Below, in pieces: positions 7,796 through 15,351 of a DNA stretch of 64,000 bases (position 1 is its first letter; the number at the start of each line of letters is the position of its first letter). A program made the position numbers and the translations under genes. Location: positions 992,001 through 1,056,000 of the forward strand of contig CP102272.1 of assembly GCA_025149125.1 (NCBI GenBank), given 5' to 3'. Under the pieces are notes generated by a model, which worked only from the letters and a program-made list of their open reading frames with translations, was not told where the DNA came from and searched no databases. This DNA comes from [Clostridium] asparagiforme DSM 15981 (GTDB lineage Bacteria; Bacillota; Clostridia; Lachnospirales; Lachnospiraceae).

Positions 7796-9583
7796 ATGAA
7801 CAATAAAATCGTTTCAAAAGAGCAGTTGGTTGATGTAGCGCTTGGCGCGCTTCCGGCTGATATCGTGATCAAAGGCGGAAACCTGGTTAATGTGCTCACA
7901 CGGGAAATTTATAAAGCGGATATCGTGATATTTGGAAACAGGGTAGCCGCTACCGGAGCGTGCGATTATCAGGTTTCTCCCGACACGAAAATTATTGATG
8001 CCAGCGGGAAATGGATTGCACCGGGATTTATGGATCCGCATATGCATTTGGAAAGCACGGCCATAACGGTGACTGAGCTGGCAAAACGTATTGTACCGCG
8101 GGGGGTGACCACGGTTGTGGAGGATCCCCACGAATTTGCCAACGTCCTGGGGGTAAAGGGAATCAAGCTGTTTTTTGAGGAGGCCAAAGGTCTTCCACTG
8201 CGTTTCCTTCTGAGAGTGCCGGGCCATGTACCGGCCATGCCCCCGGAGATTGAGACTTCAGGCGCGGAAATTACCGTGGAGGAGACCAAGGAACTGTTGG
8301 GGTGGGACGAGGCGGTACAGCTGGCCGGTGATATCAACCCGGAGCTGATTCTGTCAAAGGACCCGGAGCAATTTGAAAAGATCGACTGTACCATCCGGCT
8401 CAACAAGACGGTAGGGGGACAGTCGCCGGCTTTACAGGGCAGCGCGCTGAATGCGTTTATCGCAGCCGGTCCCGAGGATTCCCATGTATCCTTCAATCTG
8501 GATGAGGTGATGGACATTCAGCGGCATGGCCTGAAAGCGATCCTCACTCCCAAGCCATTTCTGTTCGGTCCTGAAAATTATGGGGAGCTGGCGGAGCTTA
8601 TCAAAGAAAAGAATATTGACATCCGCAATATTATGTTCTGCACCGATGACCGGCAGTCGGATTACCTCTACCGCAGCGGACACCTGGATGGAGTTGTCCG
8701 GCTGGCGATTGAACGGGGGATTGAACCGGTCACAGCAATTCAGATGGCCACGATCAATGTGGCGGAACATCTGCGCCTGGACCGGGATTTCGGCAGTATT
8801 GCCCCTGGAAAAATTGCCGACTTAATGATCCTGGACGATCTTGAGACAATTTCGGTCAGTATGGTTCTTGTGGATGGGGAGATCGTTGCCGAGAACGGCT
8901 GTCTGGTTACCCCGCCTCCGGCATTCGAATACCCTGCATGGGCAAAAGATACGGTGCATCTGCCTAAGTGCGTTAAACCGGAAGATTTGCAGATCCGGGT
9001 AGCGGAAGAGAGCGGGACGGCCAAGGCCAGGGTTTTGGTCGCAGGCGTGCCCAAAGAGATGGAGGTAAAAGAACTTCGCGTCGAGGGCGGTGTGGTTATG
9101 CCGGATGAGACGGGAGACATCTTAAGCATGGCGGTTCTTGAGCGCCATAAAAACACAGGGAATATCGGCCGGGCGTTTATCCGCGGAACGGGGATCTGCG
9201 ACGGTGCGATTGCCGGGTCTGTGAGCCACGATGCCCACAACATATACGTAATCGGAACAAATTATGAATACATGGCGTTGGCGGCAAACAGAGTAGCGGA
9301 AATGGGAGGCGGATTTGCAGCCGTAAAGGCCGGAGAGCTCGTCGCGCAAATCGAACTGCCCATCGGAGGATTGATTTCCGAGGAACCGCTGGAGACGGTC
9401 GCCGGGAAGTTCGAATATCTGGAGAAGGAGATATTGCAGAAGGGGTTAAACTGTACGCTGCAAGGGTTCCCTCTGTTTACGCTCAGTGTAATCTCGCTTC
9501 CGAATATTCCGAATTGGGGTATTACGGACAAGGGGCTGATTGAAGTTCGGACGATGCGGCATATGGATCCGATCTGTGAATAA
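7796..9583 (+). CDS. ade: Adenine deaminase
   Basis: Metal-dependent amidohydrolase that turns adenine into hypoxanthine and ammonia for purine salvage or nitrogen supply; cytoplasmic. The 595-residue length fits Ade. Marks are the N-terminal APGFMDPHMHLEST (about 74-87) with metal-binding His residues, VVEDPHEFANV, the D-containing CTDDRQSDYLYRSG and the C-terminal domain with GSVSHDAHNIYVIGTN and GGGFAAV, which are diagnostic for adenine deaminase rather than other amidohydrolases. A GGGGAGG ribosome site precedes the ATG at the right distance. The upstream GntR gene may regulate it. No other purine genes are next to it. Confidence 0.94.
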   Translation: MNNKIVSKEQLVDVALGALPADIVIKGGNLVNVLTREIYKADIVIFGNRVAATGACDYQVSPDTKIIDASGKWIAPGFMDPHMHLESTAITVTELAKRIVPRGVTTVVEDPHEFANVLGVKGIKLFFEEAKGLPLRFLLRVPGHVPAMPPEIETSGAEITVEETKELLGWDEAVQLAGDINPELILSKDPEQFEKIDCTIRLNKTVGGQSPALQGSALNAFIAAGPEDSHVSFNLDEVMDIQRHGLKAILTPKPFLFGPENYGELAELIKEKNIDIRNIMFCTDDRQSDYLYRSGHLDGVVRLAIERGIEPVTAIQMATINVAEHLRLDRDFGSIAPGKIADLMILDDLETISVSMVLVDGEIVAENGCLVTPPPAFEYPAWAKDTVHLPKCVKPEDLQIRVAEESGTAKARVLVAGVPKEMEVKELRVEGGVVMPDETGDILSMAVLERHKNTGNIGRAFIRGTGICDGAIAGSVSHDAHNIYVIGTNYEYMALAANRVAEMGGGFAAVKAGELVAQIELPIGGLISEEPLETVAGKFEYLEKEILQKGLNCTLQGFPLFTLSVISLPNIPNWGITDKGLIEVRTMRHMDPICE

Positions 9584-9630
9584 ACTATGTTGGCGGAAAA
9601 CACAGATAAAACACGGATAAGAGCAAAGGC

Positions 9631-9659
9631 TTGACATCCCGCTCATTTTGTGCTAAATA
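9631..9659 (+). promoter_or_regulatory. Promoter of the T-box transcript
   Basis: TTGACA (9631-9636), a 17-base spacer and TAAATA (9654-9659) place a transcript start near 9666, just before the T-box leader. Confidence 0.65.
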
Positions 9660-9665
9660 CTATAG

Positions 9666-9998
9666 ATAACAGACATCTGCATATCAGAACATAAGAAAGG
9701 CTATGAAGAGAAAGAGTAGCGGTCAGGAAGCCATACAGAAAGCAGCCGGTTGATGAGAGGCGCATGGATATGGATTGTGAATACATCTCGGAGCTGCGCA
9801 CCCAACGGAACGGAGGCATTTCCGGACCTAGTAGGCTGCGACGGAGGGACACCCCGTAACCGCGTGTCAGGGTATCGTTTCATGCAACACGGAGCCGTAC
9901 CTGCTGAGGCTGTCAGCGCGAGCTGGCGGTGAACGAAAGGTGGTAACACGAGATCAGGTCTCGTCCTTTTGGAAACAAAGGGACGGGACTTTTTATAT
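9666..9998 (+). ncRNA. T-box riboswitch leader
   Basis: tRNA-sensing leader RNA. The diagnostic T-box sequence AAAGGTGGTAACACGAG (about 9936-9952) can pair with CTCGTCCTTT to form the antiterminator with an exposed TGGT bulge. The competing terminator GTCTCGTCCTTT / AAAGGGACGGGAC plus a T run ends near 9998. Upstream are the usual stem I pieces: AGAGTAG near 9712, AGAAAG near 9737 and a GAATACATC specifier-loop region at 9779-9787. A later GTAGGCTGCGACGG...CCCCGTAACC block fits the stem II/III linker. The bulge TGGT calls for a tRNA with discriminator A. The codon in the specifier loop is most simply TAC (Tyr, 9782-9784), with ATC (Ile) as the alternative. Confidence 0.85.
9957..9998 (+). terminator. 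T-box terminator
   Basis: The stem formed by GTCTCGTCCTTT and AAAGGGACGGGAC, followed by TTTTT, is mutually exclusive with the T-box antiterminator. Confidence 0.8.
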
Positions 9999-10071
9999 TT
10001 TTAAAGTAGCGATAAATTCTTATGCCGGTTGCAGAGCCAAAAACAACACAAAATGAGAGGGAGAGATCGCG

Positions 10072-10302
10072 ATGATGAAGGAATTTTTGCTGGATTGGGA
10101 GAAGGACACGGTTGAGGGAGCCATCGAGGGCCTGGTGGGAATGGGTCTGGTGCGCGACGCGAAGGAATTTTTGAACCTGCTGGGCCGGGGGGAGGTCTCC
10201 GTGGAAGGGGAGCTGCTGGCAGCGGACGACCTGGGCGGCGTGCTGTACACGGGGGACGTGATGAAGATCGGGCAGGGGAATTTTGTGCGGTTTATCAAAT
10301 AG
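10072..10302 (+). CDS. Small S4-like RNA-binding protein controlled by a T-box
   Basis: A 76-residue protein just downstream of the T-box terminator, with an AGGGAGA ribosome site. Its second half (AKEFLNLLGRGEVSVEGE, then GDVMKIGQGNFVRF) has the rhythm of an S4 domain: a helix, a G-x-V-x-V-x-G-E turn, then a G-D-V strand. The ending GQGNFVRFIK resembles the tail of tyrosyl-tRNA synthetases. A tRNA-sensing leader in front of it fits a link to tRNA or its synthetase. It may be a free-standing S4 protein, or what remains of tyrS after loss of the catalytic part. No catalytic HIGH/KMSKS segment is present between the leader and this frame. The S4 assignment is a judgement by eye. Confidence 0.55.
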   Translation: MMKEFLLDWEKDTVEGAIEGLVGMGLVRDAKEFLNLLGRGEVSVEGELLAADDLGGVLYTGDVMKIGQGNFVRFIK

Positions 10303-10355
10303 GGGATCAATTCCCGGATTGGCGCGAGGCGGAATACAGAAAGGAAATGCAGGGA

Positions 10356-10922
10356 ATGAACGATATTTTGACGTGGGTCGGCGAACATCAGGAAATTCTG
10401 AGTCTGGGTGTTTCCGCGCTGTCGTTTCTTACAGCAGCAGCTGCCATTGTTGTATCGGTGCAGATTGAACGCAGGAGCAGGAAATTCAACCAAAACAGTG
10501 TGAAGCCCCTTCTGAGCTTTGAACTGGTGGATCTGCCGCACCGGGTTGCAGTTAAGATCAGAAACGACGGGGTCGGCGTTGGAATCATAACAGATGTGCG
10601 GATTTTCACCGCCGGTATCGGCGGCGGTTCCTGGAACGTACTGTTAAATGCGATTGAGGCGATGGATGAGGAAAAGCAGCTGTCCAACCGTGGAATATGG
10701 AAACGGTATCAACAGCCGATCAAGGGAATTGCCATTGCGCCGGGAGCGGAACGTTTTCTCATCGAACTGGAGAACAAGCCAACTGAACAGACGGCGGCGC
10801 TGCGGCAGATTCTGGGGAAGCTGGAAATGGAAATTATTTACACGGATATTTATGATAAGCCGCAGAAACATTTAAAAAGCGACTTTCAGTATTTTGACAG
10901 GGCTGATCGTTACATGATTTAG
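10356..10922 (+). CDS. Unknown single-pass membrane protein
   Basis: I do not recognise this protein (188 residues from this start). A hydrophobic helix at about 14-34 (LGVSALSFLTAAAAIVVSVQ) is followed by a basic stop-transfer segment and a soluble, mostly beta-type domain (PLLSFELVDLPHRVAVKIRN and following). This resembles the small membrane proteins with an Ig-like or immunity-type domain that are often of unknown role. An ATG at 10347 has only one base between it and the AAGGA site. The ATG at 10356 has ten bases, so I prefer 10356. It follows the S4-like gene by about 50 bases and may share the T-box-controlled transcript. Confidence 0.6.
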   Translation: MNDILTWVGEHQEILSLGVSALSFLTAAAAIVVSVQIERRSRKFNQNSVKPLLSFELVDLPHRVAVKIRNDGVGVGIITDVRIFTAGIGGGSWNVLLNAIEAMDEEKQLSNRGIWKRYQQPIKGIAIAPGAERFLIELENKPTEQTAALRQILGKLEMEIIYTDIYDKPQKHLKSDFQYFDRADRYMI

Positions 10923-10945
10923 TATCCTGTATTATAAGTCTCTGC

Positions 10946-10974
10946 TTGACATCCACCCGCCCCGGTGCTACCAT
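10946..10974 (+). promoter_or_regulatory. Promoter of the yitT leader
   Basis: TTGACA (10946-10951), a 17-base spacer and TACCAT (10969-10974) predict transcription from about 10981. Confidence 0.6.
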
Positions 10975-10980
10975 AAAGCG

Positions 10981-11126
10981 TGAACCCGGGACGGAGGTTT
11001 CCAATCGGGGACGGCGAGAATAAAGGACTGGACAAGAAATGATCAGGGACAACCGCGGGCCTTTGACCCCTATGGACCGACAACTGAATGCAGAGAACAG
11101 ACGGCAGAGCTTCTGCCGTTTTTTTA
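10981..11126 (+). ncRNA. Unidentified structured leader RNA with terminator
   Basis: Between a promoter and an intrinsic terminator there are about 120 bases of GC-rich, non-coding sequence in which GGAC-type pieces recur: CGGGACGG, GGGGACGGCG, TGGACAAG, AGGGACAACC and TGGACCGACAAC. The leader ends in the stem ACGGCAGA/TCTGCCGT with a T run (11101-11126), 42 bases before yitT. This is the layout of a riboswitch acting by transcription termination. I cannot place it in a known class with certainty; the repeated GGACA pieces recall the Ni/Co (czcD) class but the assignment is unproven. Confidence 0.45.
11101..11126 (+). terminator. Terminator upstream of yitT
   Basis: A perfect 8-base stem (ACGGCAGA/TCTGCCGT) with a 3-base loop is followed by seven T. 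It may serve the upstream gene or act as an attenuator of yitT. Confidence 0.8.
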
Positions 11127-11167
11127 TTGGAAATTTTACTATAGTAGAGTGAAAAAGGAGTAACGAA

Positions 11168-12055
11168 ATGCAGAAAAAATGGATGAGCGCAGCCGGAAAG
11201 CTGGCAATGATCGTGTTGGGAAATCTGTTGTATGCTCTGGCGGTGACGGTGTTTATCGTGCCCAACCAGCTGATCACCGGTGGAACCACCGGTCTGGCGC
11301 TGTTTTTCAACCGCACCGCCGGTATTCCCATCAGCGCCTTTGTGTCGGTGTTCAACATTACCATGTTCCTTTTGGGCGCATGGGTCCTGGGAAAGCAGTT
11401 CGCGGTGACCACGGTGATGAGCACGGTGATTTACCCGCTGCTGCTGGGCATTCTGGAACGGGCCGGGGTGACCGGAATCGTGATGGAGGAGCGGCTGGTG
11501 GCCGTGCTTTACGCCGGCTGCCTGATTGGCGCGGGCATCGGCATCGTCATGCGGGCCGGAGCCTCCACCGGCGGCATGGACATTCCCGCCCTGATCCTTA
11601 AAAAGGTAAAAAATGTAAGTGTTTCAATGACCATCTATCTGTGCGACTGTGTGATCCTGGGGCTGCAGATGATGAATTCCGACACCCACGCCATCCTCTA
11701 CGGTATTTTGCTGATCGCGGTGTACACGCTGGTGCTGGACAAGGCACTGATGGTGGGCGGCGCGCGCATGCAGGTGAAGGTGATCAGCCGGGAGTACGCG
11801 GCCATCAACCGCCTGCTGGCGGAGCGCATCGACTGCGGAACCTCCCTGATCCACATGGAAACCGGTTATCTGCACAAGGAGCAGGACATGGTCCTGGCGG
11901 TCATTTCCAGCCGCGACCTCCCGAAGGTTAACCAACTGGTGCTGGACGCGGACCCAGAGGCGTTTATGATCATCAGCCAGATCAACGAGGTGCGGGGGCG
12001 CGGATTTACATTAAATAAGGTTTACCGTGGCGGTGACAGGGAAGATATGGTATGA
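11168..12055 (+). CDS. YitT-family membrane protein
   Basis: Membrane protein of 295 residues with about five hydrophobic helices in the first 190 residues (DUF161 region: LLYALAVTVFIVPNQLITGG, GASTGGMDIPALILKK). A soluble C-terminal DUF2179 domain ends in FMIISQINEVRGRGFTLNK. The PNQLITGGTTGLAL block is typical of the YitT/YpjC group, whose transport substrate is not settled. AAAAAGGAG precedes the ATG. The gene is preceded by a structured leader with a terminator, so its expression may respond to a small ligand, possibly the substrate or an ion. Confidence 0.9.
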   Translation: MQKKWMSAAGKLAMIVLGNLLYALAVTVFIVPNQLITGGTTGLALFFNRTAGIPISAFVSVFNITMFLLGAWVLGKQFAVTTVMSTVIYPLLLGILERAGVTGIVMEERLVAVLYAGCLIGAGIGIVMRAGASTGGMDIPALILKKVKNVSVSMTIYLCDCVILGLQMMNSDTHAILYGILLIAVYTLVLDKALMVGGARMQVKVISREYAAINRLLAERIDCGTSLIHMETGYLHKEQDMVLAVISSRDLPKVNQLVLDADPEAFMIISQINEVRGRGFTLNKVYRGGDREDMV

Positions 12056-12144
12056 TTAAAGAGATATTGGGCGGAACGTCTTACACCGGCTGATGATTCA
12101 GTTGCGTTAGGGGCAACCCAAAATAAACCGAGGGGGGAAGAATT

Positions 12145-12957
12145 ATGTTGATAAAAAAGCTTTGTCTGACCGCGCTGTTGTTTTACCTTTCCATGACCAG
12201 CCAGGAGATTAAGAATGACCAGCTTTCGGACGGGCCGGTGGCCTCGTTTAATTTCTTCGATGAGGACGAGACGGCGGCGGCTGAAACCGAGCCGGAAACC
12301 GGGGCTCAGACCGAGCAGCCGAGAGAGCGCAGGCCGACCGACGAGGTGGCGGCGGACCTGGCCGCATTAGGGATTTACGTGCCTGACGAGGTCGTAAACG
12401 AGATAGAGGACACCTACAGGATGGTGGAAGCCGACGAGGCATATGCGGGGATGTACGACTATTATCTGGAGTACGACCCGGGGTTCGAGTACCGCATGCT
12501 GTTGTCCGGCTGGGGATATGGGGACTATGACGACGACTGGAACTGGATTCCCTCATCGGACAAGGTATACGCCTTCGACACTGAGGTTTTTAACATGAGC
12601 GAAATGTATACGGACTTCATGAAGGGCGTGATCGCCATCAGCGGCGGGGAGTTTGAGATCACGGACATCGTCGAGAACACCGACGATGTGGACTACGACG
12701 AGGGCACCGGCACACAGGTCCTGTCCTTCCGGTACAACGGCACGCCCTACACCTTCGAGGCAACATTCTACGGCGACTGGCTGGATTGTGAAGTGATCGG
12801 GTTTATGAACCGGGTGTTTGAGACGGAGGGCAATCCCAAGCGTCTGCTGGCCACGGACGATGGCGGCCAGGGCTGTATACTGTTCTACAATACGCCGGAG
12901 TGGGGAGACGAGCTGGAAGCGGCTACCGGGATGGACTTGAACGAGTATTTCTACTAG
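12145..12957 (+). CDS. Unknown secreted or membrane-anchored acidic protein
   Basis: I do not recognise this 270-residue protein. It starts with a hydrophobic segment (KKLCLTALLFYLSMTSQ) that could be a signal peptide or anchor. A Glu/Thr-rich low-complexity stretch follows (about 40-65). The remaining acidic domain is rich in Tyr, Asp and Trp (YGDYDDDWNWIPSSDKVYAF; VLSFRYNGTPYTFEATFYGD). A GAGGGGGG ribosome site precedes the ATG. The next gene, a membrane protein, follows after about 54 bases, so they may be co-transcribed. Confidence 0.7.
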   Translation: MLIKKLCLTALLFYLSMTSQEIKNDQLSDGPVASFNFFDEDETAAAETEPETGAQTEQPRERRPTDEVAADLAALGIYVPDEVVNEIEDTYRMVEADEAYAGMYDYYLEYDPGFEYRMLLSGWGYGDYDDDWNWIPSSDKVYAFDTEVFNMSEMYTDFMKGVIAISGGEFEITDIVENTDDVDYDEGTGTQVLSFRYNGTPYTFEATFYGDWLDCEVIGFMNRVFETEGNPKRLLATDDGGQGCILFYNTPEWGDELEAATGMDLNEYFY

Positions 12958-13011
12958 GTGCGAAAGCAAATGGGGCGGGGCTAGGGTCCCGCGAACGGTT
13001 GGGAGATTCAT

Positions 13012-13971
13012 ATGAAACAGACATTTCGGGTTCCGGTGCGGGAGCTATTGGAACCCTTCTACACGGATCGGGCCGATCCGCAGGATTTGGCCCGTTTCAC
13101 GCGCTGGGGCACCTTCGGGAAAATGCTTCAGGCGGCCGGTCTGTGGCTGATTGTGGTGTTCACGGCCTTCGAGCTTATGACCGAGGTGGATCTGAAAACC
13201 CATTTTCTGCTTCTGTTGCTGGCCCTTGGGGTTTCGCTGGCCGGCTTTTTTCTGGGCGTAGTTGGCAACTATAGGATTCTGGGGGTTTTGGAACAGAGAT
13301 GCGATCCGCAGCTGTACGCGGGGCTGATGTACGAGAGCGCCCTGAGGCTGCAGCAGGCGCGGATGCCCAAACAGAGCGTGCGCGAGCGGGGCTGCGGGAT
13401 GATGGCGGCTAATTTTGCCATGGCCCTCTGTTATATGGGGCGCTGGGAGGAGGCCCGGGTACTGGTGAGCCGCCTGCTGCGCTGCGAGCCCACCGCGGTG
13501 GAGGAGATGCGGTGCCACTGCGTGATGGTCCGTTATTACAGCCATCACAGGGAGGCGGAGGCGCTGCGGGAAGCACTCCAGGACATGCGCTGCGCGGCGG
13601 CCGGGATGAAGGGGAAGCGGACGGACCTGCTGATCCGGCACGCAGAGCGGATGGAGCGGATCAGCAGGGCCCTCTGTGAGGCGGGCCTGGAGGGCGCTTA
13701 CCAAACCTGCCGGAACATAAAGCCGGTGAAGGACACCCCCCTTACCCGTGTGCAGCAGGCCTATGAGCTGGGGCATATGGAATTTGAACTGGGCCTGGAG
13801 GGGGAGGCGGGGAGGAATCTGGCCTACGCCGCCAAACACGGAAAAGACCTGCAGATGGGCAGGGAAGCGGAAATGCTTCTGAAAAAGCTGCAAGCCGGGC
13901 GCGCCGCCGGAGGGGGGAGCGGCGTCCCGGACAAGGATCATACAGACAGAGAGAGAGGAAACGATTCATGA
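13012..13971 (+). CDS. Unknown membrane protein with helical-repeat C-terminus
   Basis: A 319-residue protein without a recognised family. Two adjacent membrane helices (about 42-60 and 64-90) are followed by a cytoplasmic region dominated by alpha-helical segments rich in Arg, Glu, Ala and Leu (ANFAMALCYMGRWEEARVLV; AYELGHMEFELGLEGEAGRN). These look like TPR-type repeats, with the A-x-x-x-G-x-x-x-A-A rhythm. The stop overlaps the start of aspartokinase by four bases (ATGA), so translation is probably coupled. Whether the link with lysine/threonine synthesis is functional is unknown. Confidence 0.72.
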   Translation: MKQTFRVPVRELLEPFYTDRADPQDLARFTRWGTFGKMLQAAGLWLIVVFTAFELMTEVDLKTHFLLLLLALGVSLAGFFLGVVGNYRILGVLEQRCDPQLYAGLMYESALRLQQARMPKQSVRERGCGMMAANFAMALCYMGRWEEARVLVSRLLRCEPTAVEEMRCHCVMVRYYSHHREAEALREALQDMRCAAAGMKGKRTDLLIRHAERMERISRALCEAGLEGAYQTCRNIKPVKDTPLTRVQQAYELGHMEFELGLEGEAGRNLAYAAKHGKDLQMGREAEMLLKKLQAGRAAGGGSGVPDKDHTDRERGNDS

Positions 13972-15179
13972 GCCTGATTGTACAAAAATTCGGCGGCACA
14001 TCCGTAGCAGATAGCGGCCGCCTGCGCCGTGTGGCGCAGATTATCACGGATACCTATAAGGCGGGAAATCAGGTGGTGGCCGTGCTGAGCGCTCAGGGCG
14101 ACACCACCGACGAACTGATTGAGAAGGCCAGGGAGATCAATCCCGGCGCGTCCACGCGCGAGATGGACATGCTTTTGTCCACCGGGGAACAGATTTCCGT
14201 GGCCCTTTGCGCCATGGCCGTGGAGGCGCTGGGATTCCCGGTGGTGTCCCTCACCGGGTGGCAGGCCGGCGTAGTGACCAACACCGTGTCCATGAACGCC
14301 CGGATTAAGAAGGTGGACACCGAGCGCATCGAGGCGGAGCTGGACGCCCGCAGAATCGTGATCGTGACCGGCTTTCAGGGAATCAACCGCTACGACGACG
14401 TCACCACCCTGGGGCGGGGCGGATCGGACACCTCGGCCGTGGCCCTGGCGGCGTCCCTGCACGCGGATCTCTGCCAGATATACACCGACGTGGACGGCGT
14501 TTACACCGCGGACCCGCGGCTGGTGCCCCACGCCAGGAAGCTGGACGAGGTTACATACAATGAAATGCTGGAGCTGGCTACCCTGGGCGCCCAGGTGCTG
14601 CACAACCGCTCCGTGGAAATGGCAAAGAAATACAATGTGAGCCTGGAGGTTCTGTCCAGTTTTTCGGGAAATCCGGGCACAAAGGTGAAGGAGGTTGCAA
14701 AACGAATGGAAAAATCATATATCAGCAGCGTTGCTAAGGACACAAATATCGCGCGGATCGCGCTTCTGGGGGTGCCCAACGAGATCGGCACGTCCTTTAA
14801 GGTCTTTTCCCTGCTTGCCCAGCACAACATCAACGTGGACATCATTCTCCAGGGCATCGGCCACGAGGAGGGCAAGGACATCTGCTTCACGGTGGCCCAG
14901 TCCGATCTGGCCATGGCGGAGAAGCTGCTTCGGGAGAACCAGGAGCGCATCCGGTTCCGCGTGCTGGAGACCAATGCGGACGTGGCCAAGGTGTCCGTGG
15001 TGGGCGCGGGCGTCATCGGCAACCCCGGCGTGGCGGCCAAGCTGTTCGAGGCCCTCTACGACGCGGGCATCAACATCAATATGATTTCCACCAGTGAAAT
15101 TAAAATATCCGTGCTTGTGGAGCGCAGGGACGCGGAAAAAGCTGTACAGGTTATACACGATAAGTTTTTTGCTATATAG
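13968..15179 (+). CDS. lysC: Aspartate kinase
   Basis: Cytoplasmic kinase of 403 residues that phosphorylates aspartate in the first step to lysine, threonine, methionine and diaminopimelate. The N-terminal catalytic domain has KFGGTSVADSG (about 6-16), STGEQIS and TTLGRGGSDTSAVALAA (about 146-162). The C-terminal part carries two ACT domains (about 260-400), the usual site of feedback inhibition by lysine or threonine. The GTSFKVFSLLAQHNINVDII block is typical of the regulatory ACT fold. The length matches the monofunctional enzyme. Start and previous stop overlap by four bases. Confidence 0.96.
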   Translation: MSLIVQKFGGTSVADSGRLRRVAQIITDTYKAGNQVVAVLSAQGDTTDELIEKAREINPGASTREMDMLLSTGEQISVALCAMAVEALGFPVVSLTGWQAGVVTNTVSMNARIKKVDTERIEAELDARRIVIVTGFQGINRYDDVTTLGRGGSDTSAVALAASLHADLCQIYTDVDGVYTADPRLVPHARKLDEVTYNEMLELATLGAQVLHNRSVEMAKKYNVSLEVLSSFSGNPGTKVKEVAKRMEKSYISSVAKDTNIARIALLGVPNEIGTSFKVFSLLAQHNINVDIILQGIGHEEGKDICFTVAQSDLAMAEKLLRENQERIRFRVLETNADVAKVSVVGAGVIGNPGVAAKLFEALYDAGININMISTSEIKISVLVERRDAEKAVQVIHDKFFAI

Positions 15180-15230
15180 GTTATAAGGAAAAAAGTTGTT
15201 AAATCCTTCACCATTTTTGATTTAAATGTC

Positions 15231-15259
15231 TTGATATTTGCACAGAATGAATATATAAT
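15231..15259 (+). promoter_or_regulatory. Promoter of the sodium-pump decarboxylase operon
   Basis: TTGATA (15231-15236), a 17-base spacer and a perfect TATAAT (15254-15259) lie in an AT-rich gap. Transcription would start near 15266. Confidence 0.75.
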
Positions 15260-15285
15260 TATAATCGGCAAGATTTTTGTATTCT

Positions 15286-15318
15286 TTAGGCGACGGCTTT
15301 TCAGATGCCGCCGCCTAA
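15286..15318 (+). other. 5' leader hairpin of the decarboxylase operon
   Basis: TTAGGCGaCGGC pairs with GCCGcCGCCTAA around a 9-base loop. It sits in the leader about 20 bases after the predicted start and about 34 bases before the first start codon, and has no T run. It is likely a 5' stability element or a translational or protein-binding element. Confidence 0.5.
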
Positions 15319-15351
15319 GTTGTAAAATACTTTTTTATGGAGGACTGCAAT

